From the IMG/VR virus record IMGVR_UViG_3300033148_002382, positions 1 through 21,509 of that record: 21,509 nt of DNA. The stretch is one strand, 5' to 3'. Origin of the DNA: a virus. Both the position numbers and the translations under genes were made by a program. The notes under the pieces are model-generated. The model had not been told where the DNA came from, searched no databases, and saw nothing but the letters and a program-made list of their open reading frames with translations. Positions 6,257-13,331 of this stretch are shown here, in pieces. Position 1 is the stretch's first letter. Each line of letters begins with the position of its first letter.

Positions 6257-6946
6257 ATGGGAAAGCCAATAATCAATATGATAGGAAAAAAAATCAATAG
6301 ATTGCTTGTTATTGATTTAGCCAAAAAATCTAAAAACTCAACACAGACCGGAAAATTCTGGTTATGTAAATGCGATTGCGGAAATGAAGTTGTAATTGAT
6401 GGCAGGGCTATAAGAAGTGGCAAAACAAAATCATGCGGCTGCTATAAACGAGACAGCTCATCAGCCAGCATGAAAAAAATGAGATTAAAGCAATCCGGCA
6501 CTATCGAGGATAGATTTTTATCGAGATTCAAAAAAGGTAAAAAAGATGATTGCTGGAATTGGCTGGCTCACTTAGACAAAGATGGCTACGGAATATTGCC
6601 AGCTAATGGGCCGGCAATAAGAGCGCACAGATATTCATTTGAACATTATAATAATACGATCCCTGTTGGAATGAACATTTGCCATAAATGCGATAATCCG
6701 TCATGCGTCAATCCACATCATTTATTTCTTGGGACAGGCAAAGATAATGTTCACGACATGCTCAATAAAAGGCGTGACGCGATAGTTGGATCAAAAAACA
6801 ATAAAGCAAAATTATCTGAAATTGATATTCTAAAAATAAGAAAATCAAATAAATCAACGCAAAAATTGATGATTGAATATGGCGTAAGTAAATCAACAAT
6901 AAATAGAGTAAAGGCTAAAAAAACATGGAGACATGTTGATGATTGA
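6257..6946 (+). CDS. HNH homing-type endonuclease
   Basis: A 229-residue free-standing HNH nuclease. An N-terminal Cys knuckle (C37, C39, C41, C60, C62: LCKCDCG and SCGC) is followed by an HNH_3-type core at about 97-165: CWNW, HRYSFEH, then ICHKCDNPSCVNPHHLFLGT. Residues 185-227 form a C-terminal helix-turn-helix-like DNA-binding segment. The gene is richer in A than its neighbours, carries its own promoter, and ends 8 nt inside the likely start of the helicase gene, all signs of insertion. Homing nucleases of this kind cut intron- or element-free alleles in mixed infections. The HNH assignment is firm; the target is unknown. Confidence 0.88.
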   Translation: MGKPIINMIGKKINRLLVIDLAKKSKNSTQTGKFWLCKCDCGNEVVIDGRAIRSGKTKSCGCYKRDSSSASMKKMRLKQSGTIEDRFLSRFKKGKKDDCWNWLAHLDKDGYGILPANGPAIRAHRYSFEHYNNTIPVGMNICHKCDNPSCVNPHHLFLGTGKDNVHDMLNKRRDAIVGSKNNKAKLSEIDILKIRKSNKSTQKLMIEYGVSKSTINRVKAKKTWRHVDD

Positions 6947-8762
6947 GCATTTAAGAGATTATCAGCTAGACGCGGTCAATGCCGCATGGGAATGGGTTAA
7001 AACGACAACAGATCCGGCGCTCCTTGAGTTGGCAACAGCCAGCGGCAAGAGCTTTATTCTTGCTGCGCTCGCTCATAAGATCCATAAAGCGAGCGGGAAA
7101 AAAGTTTTAGTTCTTGCGCCAAATCAGGAAATTGTTAAACAAAATTATTCAAAATACTTGCTAACCGGCGAGCGAGCCTCTATTTTTAGCGCATCAGCAG
7201 GGAGAAAAGAGACAATTAATCCTGTTGTGTTTGGCAGCCCGTTAACCGTTAAAAATAATTTACTTAGATTCGATCAGCGTTATGCCGCTGTTTTTATTGA
7301 TGAGTGCCACATGATAGCTGATAGCATAAAAAGCATTGTCTCATCCATGAGAACGGCTAATCCAAATCTGCGCGTCATAGGTGTTACAGCGACTCCTTTC
7401 AAATTGCTACACGGCTACATATTCCGTCATCATTATGAGCTTGGGCGCATGGGTGAAGATGTGTCTAATGCTCCATATTTTCATTCGCTCATTTATACTA
7501 TTGACGCTAGGAGGTTGATTGATGACGGGCATCTTATCGCGCCACACATGGAGCAAACTGACGAACATTATGACACATCAGGGTTAGTGCTAAACCCATC
7601 AGGGAATTGGAACGCCAAATCTGTTGACGAGGCATTTATTGGCAAAGGAAGAAAGACAGCAAGCATTGTTGCGGATGTTGTGGCGAGAAGTCGAGACAGA
7701 GAAGGTGTGATGGTTTTTGGCGCAACAGTAAAACACGCGCAAGAGATCATGGAATCATTAAACCCAAACCTATCGGCAATCGTCACAGGCAAGACGGACA
7801 AAAAAGAGCGCGAGCAAATAATCAATGCCACACGAAATGGCGAAATCAAGTATCTTGTTTCAGTCGGGGCGTTAACTACAGGTGTGGATATTCCTCGTAT
7901 AGACACAATTGCTGTTTTAAGGGCAACTGAATCACCGGCGCTGCTCCAGCAAGTGTTGGGTAGGGGGCTGAGGTTGTCGCCAGAGACGGGAAAAACAGAT
8001 TGTCTCGTACTTGATTACAGCGAGAACATAGAAAGGCATTTTCCGCATGGTGATATTTTTTCCCCTGTTATTAAAGCCAAAGTTTTATCCAAGTCCGATC
8101 CTATGCCGGTCGCCTGCCCTGAGTGCCATTATCAAAACGAATTCGGCCATCGAAAAAATGAGGATAATTACCAGATCGACCGCTTTGGCTATTTTATTGA
8201 TCCGCTCGGTAATCGCGTAGAATCCGAGCATGGGCCAATGCCTGCCCATTATGGCCGACGCTGTAATGGAGAGAGCCTGCGCGAAGGGAAGCACCACAGG
8301 TGTGATTATAAATGGACATTTAAGGAGTGCGCGGAATGCGGGCATGAAAACGACATAGCCGCCCGCTACTGCTCTGCCTGCAAAGCTGAGATCGTTGATC
8401 CCAATGAAAAGCTGCGAGAGATCGCCGCCAAGATTGCGCGTGACCCGTATCGCACCCGCTCTGCCAATGTTACGGATTGGAGCGTCCAGCGCTGGCCTGG
8501 TCGGGATGGTAAGCCCGACACGCTCCGCATCCTGTACCAGATCGATGAAGCCCCACACCAATTGTCCCAATGGTTTGCGCCTGAATCATCAAGCGCCTGG
8601 AGCCAATCCAAGTGGCTACAATTTGCCATTGATCGGTATGGTGAGCGATTGCCTGATGTGCAATCTGCGATTGATAGTTTTTCCGACGCGAAAGCGCCAA
8701 CAGAGATCGGTTTCCGTAAAAAGAAAGGATCTAAATTTTTTGATGTGATAGGAGTTAGATAG
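6939..8762 (+). CDS. SF2 (DEAD/DEAH-type) helicase with zinc clusters
   Basis: A 607-residue ATP-driven helicase. Motif I ATASGKS lies at 32-38, motif II DECH at 121-124, motif III GVTATPF at 148-154, a GVDIPR segment near 315-320 and motif VI QQVLGRGLR at 337-345. Beyond the helicase core (about residue 385) are cysteine pairs C393/C396, C442/C455, C464/C467 and C478/C481, consistent with two zinc ribbons for nucleic acid or protein binding. The ATG at 6939 is preferred because TGGAG at 6926-6930 sits 8 nt upstream; an ATG at 6933 is also in frame. It likely serves replication or recombination. Its ribosome site lies inside the HNH gene. Confidence 0.88.
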   Translation: MIEHLRDYQLDAVNAAWEWVKTTTDPALLELATASGKSFILAALAHKIHKASGKKVLVLAPNQEIVKQNYSKYLLTGERASIFSASAGRKETINPVVFGSPLTVKNNLLRFDQRYAAVFIDECHMIADSIKSIVSSMRTANPNLRVIGVTATPFKLLHGYIFRHHYELGRMGEDVSNAPYFHSLIYTIDARRLIDDGHLIAPHMEQTDEHYDTSGLVLNPSGNWNAKSVDEAFIGKGRKTASIVADVVARSRDREGVMVFGATVKHAQEIMESLNPNLSAIVTGKTDKKEREQIINATRNGEIKYLVSVGALTTGVDIPRIDTIAVLRATESPALLQQVLGRGLRLSPETGKTDCLVLDYSENIERHFPHGDIFSPVIKAKVLSKSDPMPVACPECHYQNEFGHRKNEDNYQIDRFGYFIDPLGNRVESEHGPMPAHYGRRCNGESLREGKHHRCDYKWTFKECAECGHENDIAARYCSACKAEIVDPNEKLREIAAKIARDPYRTRSANVTDWSVQRWPGRDGKPDTLRILYQIDEAPHQLSQWFAPESSSAWSQSKWLQFAIDRYGERLPDVQSAIDSFSDAKAPTEIGFRKKKGSKFFDVIGVR

Positions 8763-9320
8763 ATGAGAATAAGTGATAAGAAATACCAAGTTATTTATGC
8801 AGATCCACCCTGGCATTATGGCAGTAAGTCGGCTGTAAATAATACGAAAGGAGGCGAGATCAAGCCATTGTCGGAGCATTACCAGACAATGAGACATAAA
8901 GATTTGATGGAGATGCCGGTGAGCGATATAGCCAAAGACGATTGTGCTTGCTTCATGTGGGTGACTGATTCGCACCTAGATGAAGGTATTGAGCTGCTAA
9001 AGGCGTGGGGTTTTGAGTATAGGACTGTTGCATTTAACTGGATCAAGACAACTAGCAAAGGAAATTTTTGCAAGAATGTGGCTCCTTGGACTATGAAATC
9101 CAGCGAGATATGCTTATTAGGCATAAAGGGAAAGATGCTTAAATACAAGGTCGCAAACAATATTGAATCGCTAATAATTGCAGAAAGAACAAAGCACAGT
9201 CAAAAACCGAAAGAGGCGAGAGATCGTATAGTTCAATTGTTTGGAGATATTCCACGCATTGAATTATTCGCAAGACAGCGAGCCGATGGATGGGACGCTT
9301 GGGGTAATGAAGTTGACTAA
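8763..9320 (+). CDS. MT-A70-family adenine DNA methyltransferase
   Basis: A 185-residue methyltransferase that probably makes N6-methyladenine in phage DNA. The catalytic motif DPPW is at residues 14-17 (YADPPWHYG). The MT-A70 pattern continues with MWVTDSHLDEGIELLKAWGF, FNWIKTT and a C-terminal HSQKPKEARDRI segment, the SAM-binding part of this permuted family. The gene starts directly after the helicase stop with GGAG at 8751-8754, 8 nt upstream. Its C-terminus overlaps the start of the VRR-NUC gene. Possible roles are protection from host restriction or marking of phage DNA. No partner restriction enzyme is obvious, although a VRR-NUC protein is next door. Confidence 0.88.
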   Translation: MRISDKKYQVIYADPPWHYGSKSAVNNTKGGEIKPLSEHYQTMRHKDLMEMPVSDIAKDDCACFMWVTDSHLDEGIELLKAWGFEYRTVAFNWIKTTSKGNFCKNVAPWTMKSSEICLLGIKGKMLKYKVANNIESLIIAERTKHSQKPKEARDRIVQLFGDIPRIELFARQRADGWDAWGNEVD

Positions 9321-9657
9321 AAACACAACACCAAGCGAACATGCCGAACAGGTCGCCTTTGTCCAATGGTGGGAGATCAACCACCCGGACATAAGGATGT
9401 TTGCTATCCCGAATGGCGGCTTTAGACATAAAGCAACGGCGCAAAAATTAAAATTAGAGGGGGTGAAAAAAGGGGTTCCAGACTTATTTATACCAGCACT
9501 TCATTTATGGATCGAGATGAAGCGCCAGAAAGGCGGATCTCTCTCCGCTGATCAGAAGGATTGGCGCGACTATCTAATTAATGAGTGCGGCGATAACTGG
9601 ATAGTGGCGAAAGGCGCTGCTGATGCCATCTTACAGGTGAATAAATTAATTAAATAA
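9307..9657 (+). CDS. VRR-NUC domain nuclease
   Basis: A 116-residue single-domain nuclease of the VRR-NUC branch of the PD-(D/E)XK superfamily. Visible motifs are the N-terminal helix EHAEQVAFVQWW, IPNGG near 36-40, the metal-binding GVPDLFIP with WIEMKRQKGG (Asp, Glu and Lys of the core), and the closing helix SADQKDWRDYL. Stand-alone phage VRR-NUC proteins act as structure-specific endonucleases, often on Holliday junctions, so this may be the junction resolvase of the replication module. The start at 9307 overlaps the methylase gene by 14 nt; a longer in-frame ORF upstream lies wholly in the methylase and is not needed. Confidence 0.83.
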   Translation: MKLTKNTTPSEHAEQVAFVQWWEINHPDIRMFAIPNGGFRHKATAQKLKLEGVKKGVPDLFIPALHLWIEMKRQKGGSLSADQKDWRDYLINECGDNWIVAKGAADAILQVNKLIK

Positions 9658-9662
9658 ATAGC

Positions 9663-9691
9663 TTGCATTATTAAAGTTAAACTTTTATAGT
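9663..9691 (+). promoter_or_regulatory. Second early promoter with inverted repeat
   Basis: TTGCAT (9663-9668) and TATAGT (9686-9691) lie 17 bp apart in the only sizeable gap of this gene block, right after the VRR-NUC stop. The spacer contains the inverted repeat AAAGT-TAA-ACTTT (9673-9685), which could be an operator. Transcription would begin near 9698 and serve the small-ORF run starting at 9725. Confidence 0.65.
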
Positions 9692-9724
9692 GTCACCTCA
9701 CTTGAATCAAAGAGGAATAAGCAA

Positions 9725-9868
9725 ATGTATAACCCAACAACATTTATCGCCATGCAAGACGCATATCAAAGAGAGCTGCAAGCAGAGAGCAACAGCGGTT
9801 GCCTCGTATCACTGGCCACTGTTGCGGCGGTTGTTTCTGTTCTGGCATTGATTGGAGTAGTATCATGA
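9725..9868 (+). CDS. Small single-pass membrane protein
   Basis: A 47-residue ORF with an N-terminal soluble half and a C-terminal hydrophobic helix (about residues 26-46: CLVSLATVAAVVSVLALIGV). It is the first gene behind the 9663-9691 promoter, with GAGGA at 9711-9715 as its ribosome site. Its TGA overlaps the next ATG by 4 nt. The topology (charged N-terminus inside, tail in the membrane) would suit an inner-membrane effector such as a superinfection-exclusion or host-modulating peptide, but that is speculation. No family recognised. Confidence 0.65.
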   Translation: MYNPTTFIAMQDAYQRELQAESNSGCLVSLATVAAVVSVLALIGVVS

Positions 9869-10032
9869 GCATGAAAGAATACATAGTCGAAAGAAATGAA
9901 GCCGAGCGGGTCACTCAAGAAAAAGCCCGTAACGTCAACCGGCTCAGAGTGTGGAAATGGAAAAAAGAGCGGAATATGATGGAAGATTATGCGGTGGATT
10001 GCGGAATGAGGGACTTAAATAATGGACACTAA
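9865..10032 (+). CDS. Hypothetical small charged protein
   Basis: A 55-residue, highly charged and probably helical protein (KEYIVERNEAERVTQEKARN, then WKWKKERN). It starts by ATGA overlap with the membrane micro-protein (a second in-frame ATG lies at 9871) and its end overlaps the next ORF by 11 nt. The lysine/arginine/tryptophan patch could contact nucleic acid or membrane. Family unknown. Confidence 0.55.
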   Translation: MSMKEYIVERNEAERVTQEKARNVNRLRVWKWKKERNMMEDYAVDCGMRDLNNGH

Positions 10033-10240
10033 AATCAGAGACATGATGCGAGAGGGTAATTCAGTCGGTGAGATTGTTGATGCCGCCATTAAGCTGGAGC
10101 AATACAATATTCGCCAAGAGGCGCTAGATGAGGTTGTCGCCCTGATGATCAGGTGGATGGGTGATCACCAAGGGTATGTCGAACAGTGTCGCGGTGTCGG
10201 CATGGTTATTGATTTAATTGAGGGATTGAAAGATGAGTAA
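10022..10240 (+). CDS. Hypothetical small early protein
   Basis: A 72-residue acidic, helical protein with no membrane segment. Residues 1-30 (MDTKIRDMMREGNSVGEIVD) read like a small helix-loop-helix, and the rest is amphipathic helix. It is embedded in a chain of overlapping genes: 11 nt with the gene before and 8 nt with the PAPS-reductase-like gene after, which indicates translational coupling. No known domain seen. Confidence 0.6.
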   Translation: MDTKIRDMMREGNSVGEIVDAAIKLEQYNIRQEALDEVVALMIRWMGDHQGYVEQCRGVGMVIDLIEGLKDE

Positions 10241-10988
10241 GAAAGAAACCATTGCCGTATGGTTCTCATGTGGAGCCGCAAGTGCGGTGGCTGCTAAAAA
10301 GACAATAGAGCAATATGGCAATACTTGCGAAGTCAGGGTTATCAATAACCCTATAGTAGAAGAGGATGAGGACAATCAAAGGTTCCTTAGAGATGTTGAG
10401 AAATGGCTTGGTGTGCCGATAGAAATTGCAATCAATAGCAAATATGATTCATGTTCGGCTGTCGATGTTTGGGAGAAGAGGCAATACATGTCTGGCGTGA
10501 GTGGTGCGCCATGTACGCTTGAGCTAAAGAAGGTGGCTCGCCAACAATACGAAATGGATCACGACATTGACTGGCACGTTTTAGGGTTTACATCTGAGGA
10601 AGAGAAAAGATTTTGCAACTTCCAATCGAAAGAGAGATCGAATACTCTGCCTGTATTAATTGAGCACGGGCTGTCAAAATCAGATTGCTATAGAATCTTA
10701 CAAGATGCCGGAATAACGCCGCCGAGAATCTACGAGATGGGCTATCCTAACGCTAATTGCATCGGGTGCGTGAAAGCCACATCACCAACATATTGGAACC
10801 ATGTAAGAAAAATGCACCCCGTTATATTTAACGACAGAGCCATTCAATCAAGAATGATTGGAGCAAGACTTGTTAGAGTGAAGGGCGAAAGAATATTTCT
10901 TGATGAGCTTTCGCCAGGGGCAAAGGGCAGGCCAATGAAGAATCTTGATTTTGAGTGTGGTATATTTTGTCATACAGGAGAAGAATGA
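10233..10988 (+). CDS. PAPS-reductase-like PP-loop protein
   Basis: A 251-residue member of the adenine nucleotide alpha-hydrolase (PP-loop) group related to PAPS reductase and DndC-type proteins. The PP-loop is WFSCGAASAVAAK (10-22), in the SCGAASA form seen in phage copies rather than the usual SGGKDS. Other landmarks are APCTLELKK (92-100), LGFTSEEEKRF (117-127), NCIGCVKATSPTYW (175-188) and a terminal ECGIFC (241-246). Cysteines C94, C176, C179, C242 and C246 could hold an iron-sulfur cluster. The family usually activates a substrate with ATP for sulfur transfer or reduction; the phage substrate is not known. It might modify nucleic acid or act in sulfur metabolism. Confidence 0.8.
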   Translation: MSKKETIAVWFSCGAASAVAAKKTIEQYGNTCEVRVINNPIVEEDEDNQRFLRDVEKWLGVPIEIAINSKYDSCSAVDVWEKRQYMSGVSGAPCTLELKKVARQQYEMDHDIDWHVLGFTSEEEKRFCNFQSKERSNTLPVLIEHGLSKSDCYRILQDAGITPPRIYEMGYPNANCIGCVKATSPTYWNHVRKMHPVIFNDRAIQSRMIGARLVRVKGERIFLDELSPGAKGRPMKNLDFECGIFCHTGEE

Positions 10989-10989
10989 A

Positions 10990-11142
10990 ATGAGCAATAA
11001 AAAAGCATTTGAATTTACAGCAGAAGAAAAAAAGCAGATTCGTGAGGATGTACTGGATCATGGGTCATTTGAGCGGGCCGCGAAAGTATGGGATACCACT
11101 GTGCGAGTTATTGATATTATTGTTGGAGGTCAAAGACTATGA
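10990..11142 (+). CDS. Small HTH-like early protein
   Basis: A 50-residue protein (MSNKKAFEFTAEEKKQIRED start) placed behind CAGGAG at 10975-10980, 9 nt upstream. Residues 15-45 (IREDVLDHGSFERAAKVWDT onward) resemble a short helix-turn-helix, with the AAKVWDTT segment as a possible recognition helix. Its stop overlaps the next gene by 4 nt. It may be a small regulator; evidence is limited to pattern. Confidence 0.55.
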   Translation: MSNKKAFEFTAEEKKQIREDVLDHGSFERAAKVWDTTVRVIDIIVGGQRL

Positions 11143-11360
11143 GCCGGGCCAAGCTCTACCCGTATGATGGACGGGAGATAACTCTCGTGGAGATAAGCCA
11201 CCTTTGCTATCCTGTGCGCAACCTGAATACCATTAGAACTCAGCTTGGGCGAGGAATGACGGTTGATGAAATCATAAAAACGGATGTCATAAAGTCCGCG
11301 TTTTATGGGCGCAAGAAAGGCCAAGCAACTCAGCGGGAGAACAAAAAGAATGTGGGATAA
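11139..11360 (+). CDS. Small putative DNA-binding protein
   Basis: A 73-residue basic protein beginning at an ATGA junction. The segment EISHLCYPVRNLNTIRTQLG followed by RGMTVDEIIKTDV looks like two helices with a turn, as in small DnaT/HTH-like phage proteins that read a target sequence, and the C-terminal 20 residues are lysine/arginine rich. Its end overlaps the next ORF by 11 nt. No confident family. Confidence 0.55.
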   Translation: MSRAKLYPYDGREITLVEISHLCYPVRNLNTIRTQLGRGMTVDEIIKTDVIKSAFYGRKKGQATQRENKKNVG

Positions 11361-11631
11361 GAGAAAGGCGGGAGTCTTGGCAACCTTGGCAAAGGGCCAG
11401 CAATCAGGCGCGAGCATCCTGGCTGACAACACAACGTTGTTGCCAAGCGCTGCCATAGCCCGCGAAACAATCGTTCAATTGCGCGATGATGGTGACATAG
11501 TTAAGATTGCGATCAGCAAATATAAGTTTGAATATCGGCTATCTGATAAATTCTCATATCCTGCGCCGGTTAGTATCCCCGATCACGTTCCGCAAATGAA
11601 TGTGTTTGATATTGTTAGGAGCATGCCGTGA
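11350..11631 (+). CDS. Hypothetical early protein, possible winged helix
   Basis: A 93-residue protein. The start at 11350 (MWDKRKAGVLATL) has CGGGAGA at 11334-11340 as its ribosome site, which favours it over the longer in-frame ATG at 11305 buried in the previous gene. Residues 8-60 (KGQQSGASILADNTTLLPSA, then ARETIVQLRDDGDIVKIAIS) resemble a winged-helix fold: helices followed by a beta-wing. It ends in a GTGA overlap with a membrane micro-ORF. Possible transcription regulator; family unknown. Confidence 0.6.
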   Translation: MWDKRKAGVLATLAKGQQSGASILADNTTLLPSAAIARETIVQLRDDGDIVKIAISKYKFEYRLSDKFSYPAPVSIPDHVPQMNVFDIVRSMP

Positions 11632-11711
11632 AGGAAGGATTTGAGCGAATGATAATATTAACCGTGGTGATGATTTTAATGGTTATCTTTTTTAATTGGG
11701 TGAATTTATGA
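11628..11711 (+). CDS. Membrane micro-protein
   Basis: A tiny ORF of 27 codons from the GTG at 11628 (GTGA overlap with the preceding stop) or 20 codons from the ATG at 11649, which has AAGGAAGGA at 11631-11639 about 9 nt upstream. Almost the whole product is one hydrophobic helix (MIILTVVMILMVIFFNW). It stops inside an ATGA junction with the next membrane protein, suggesting coupled expression. Small single-helix phage proteins can act on the host envelope; here only the membrane prediction is supported. Confidence 0.5.
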   Translation: MKEGFERMIILTVVMILMVIFFNWVNL

Positions 11712-11947
11712 TCGGCATAGGTGTTGCCACATTTATCAGGGTATTCCTTCTGGCATTTCAGCAACAGAATGTCTTTCACCAATACAAGTGGTGGGCCGCG
11801 TTTACCAGTTACGGTATCGCTTTAGCTGATGTGGTCGTTGTTCTTGGCGTTGTCGATAGCGGGTTTGCTGCCGTACCATTTATAGGCACAGGCGGCGCTC
11901 TTGGTGTTGTTATGGCTATTATTATGCACAAGAGGATCAGAGGATGA
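11708..11947 (+). CDS. Two-helix phage membrane protein
   Basis: A 79-residue integral membrane protein. The N-terminal IGIGVATFIRVFLLAFQQ may be a helix or re-entrant segment, and the later hydrophobic stretches SYGIALADVVVVLGVV and VPFIGTGGALGVVMAIIM end in HKRIRG, giving a cytoplasmic positive tail. The gene overlaps both neighbours by 4 nt. It resembles small early membrane proteins found in other siphoviruses. A holin role is unlikely from its place in the early block, but cannot be excluded. Confidence 0.65.
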   Translation: MIGIGVATFIRVFLLAFQQQNVFHQYKWWAAFTSYGIALADVVVVLGVVDSGFAAVPFIGTGGALGVVMAIIMHKRIRG

Positions 11948-12174
11948 GCAAGATTGACGATGGAACCGCAGTTCATTGCTCAATCCCATCGCACCCATCA
12001 CAGATTGTCGGGTGCTGGGATTATTGGTCGGAGCTGATGCGCTGTAAGAACAAAGGGCAGATTATCCGCGTCATGGCTCGCGTCCTATCCTCTCATGGCA
12101 GGCATGGGAATATGATGCCTGATGAGGCTAGGAAGAAGATCGAGCAGTATCTTGAGGATTTTAACGAGAATTAA
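11944..12174 (+). CDS. Hypothetical protein, last of early operon
   Basis: A 76-residue soluble protein starting in an ATGA overlap. Residues 1-40 contain SQIVGCWDYWSELMRCKNKG with two cysteines, and the rest is helical (PDEARKKIEQYLEDF). It is the last rightward gene and overlaps the convergent metallophosphoesterase gene on the other strand by 14 nt. No known domain. It could be a small regulator at the end of the early transcript. Confidence 0.55.
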   Translation: MSKIDDGTAVHCSIPSHPSQIVGCWDYWSELMRCKNKGQIIRVMARVLSSHGRHGNMMPDEARKKIEQYLEDFNEN

Positions 12175-13324
12175 CCATGTCTGGAGAGATAACGCACCGG
12201 CCAACCTCTCCGAATTCCTTGTCATAGGTTATCACTTTAGCGCCACGGCCTGAGATCCACCCACCTTTCGCAGCATAAGCATCAGGGGCAGCAATAGTTC
12301 TGTGCTGCTCTATTGTCATTAGGTTATTCTCTTCCAGCTTGTCATGATGCAAATGCCCAAGGTGCGCATAACTGTGCTTAGTTCTGCCGAATACCTCTCT
12401 AAATTGAGCGGCAAACACATCGGCCACAGAGTTCATTCTCTTTCTGTGTCCATGATGAAAGAATAGCGAGGTCTTGCCATGTTCATAGCAGTAATACGGC
12501 GAAGCGGTGCGATCAACCGTTATCCTTGGCTCATCTTCATAGAAGGCGAACAGCATCTCCCGAAGCCAAGCTGATGCGGCCAGATCATGATTACCTTCTG
12601 CCATGATGACATGAACTCGATCATGTTTTTCTAATAGCATCCTGATTATTTTACGAAGTGCGCGAATAACAACCCGAATAATTCTCTGAAATCTTGAGTC
12701 CGTGTCTAGCTGATGACCACTTGACGGGGTGATCGATTCTAGGCCATCGAAGTGAAGAAAATCTCCGAGCTGTGCGAATATCGCAGTCTCAGCGGCGGGC
12801 GCTGAATCTATGGCAACACCAAACCAATCAACCAGCATCTTTTCAGCTATGTCGGTATCCCAATCATCATTTGCAGTCTCTTCATGCCAAGATAGCGCCC
12901 CTACATGGTAATCAGTCAGCGTGTACTGATTGAGAAGCCTTGATACTGTAGTTTTAGGCGCTTTAACGGCCTTCTCTCGCGGGATCTCTTCTTTTAGTGC
13001 GTCAATGGTTGCCTGCAATGCCTCGGCTTGTTGTTCGGCATCTGGCTTATATTTCACCCATTGAGCGGGGCGCTCTGGCGTTTTCTCGTAATATGCTGAT
13101 GTCCCCGTCCACCCCATATCAGAGCCGGTATCAATAAGCCCTCGATCTGGATTGTATCCGTGAGCATTTGCAGCATACCCTTTAACCCGCTTGAGCGACT
13201 TTTTAACAGTATGCCGGTTGATCCCTAAAGCCCTTGCCGCTTTAGCCTGATCCCCATATTTAATAATTGCATCAATAGTCTCGCGCTGTCGCTGTGTGCG
13301 GCAGTATTCAAGCAGCTTTTCCAT
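12161..13324 (-). CDS. HTH-metallophosphoesterase fusion
   Basis: A calcineurin-like metallophosphoesterase preceded by a helix-turn-helix. The start at 13324 (MEKLLEYCRTQRQRETIDAI) matches how this common phage family begins and leaves 7 nt to the previous gene; an upstream GTG at 13396 is in frame but has no good ribosome site. The HTH (GDQAKAARALGINRHTVKKS) lies near residues 24-43. The metal-site motifs are TDYHVG, GDFLHF, GNHD, HGHRKR and GHLHH, five blocks of the two-metal phosphoesterase/nuclease fold. Likely substrates are nucleic acid or nucleotides, and the HTH suggests DNA. It is the last gene of the late strand, downstream of the lysis genes. Confidence 0.8.
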   Translation of the reverse strand: MEKLLEYCRTQRQRETIDAIIKYGDQAKAARALGINRHTVKKSLKRVKGYAANAHGYNPDRGLIDTGSDMGWTGTSAYYEKTPERPAQWVKYKPDAEQQAEALQATIDALKEEIPREKAVKAPKTTVSRLLNQYTLTDYHVGALSWHEETANDDWDTDIAEKMLVDWFGVAIDSAPAAETAIFAQLGDFLHFDGLESITPSSGHQLDTDSRFQRIIRVVIRALRKIIRMLLEKHDRVHVIMAEGNHDLAASAWLREMLFAFYEDEPRITVDRTASPYYCYEHGKTSLFFHHGHRKRMNSVADVFAAQFREVFGRTKHSYAHLGHLHHDKLEENNLMTIEQHRTIAAPDAYAAKGGWISGRGAKVITYDKEFGEVGRCVISPDMVNSR

Positions 13325-13331
13325 ATTTTTA

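Noticed and set aside
8085-8700. Minus-strand ORFs of 76-161 codons inside the helicase gene
   Set aside because: They are shadows of the zinc-cluster coding region; none has a good ribosome site or family pattern.
9241-9306. Longer upstream start for the VRR-NUC gene
   Set aside because: The extension lies within the methylase coding region and has no ribosome site; the ATG at 9307 gives the usual single-domain length.
12182-12212. GGAGAG/CTCTCC inverted repeat near the convergent gene ends as a terminator
   Set aside because: The stem is only 6 bp with a 17-nt loop, lies inside the metallophosphoesterase coding region and has no T-run.
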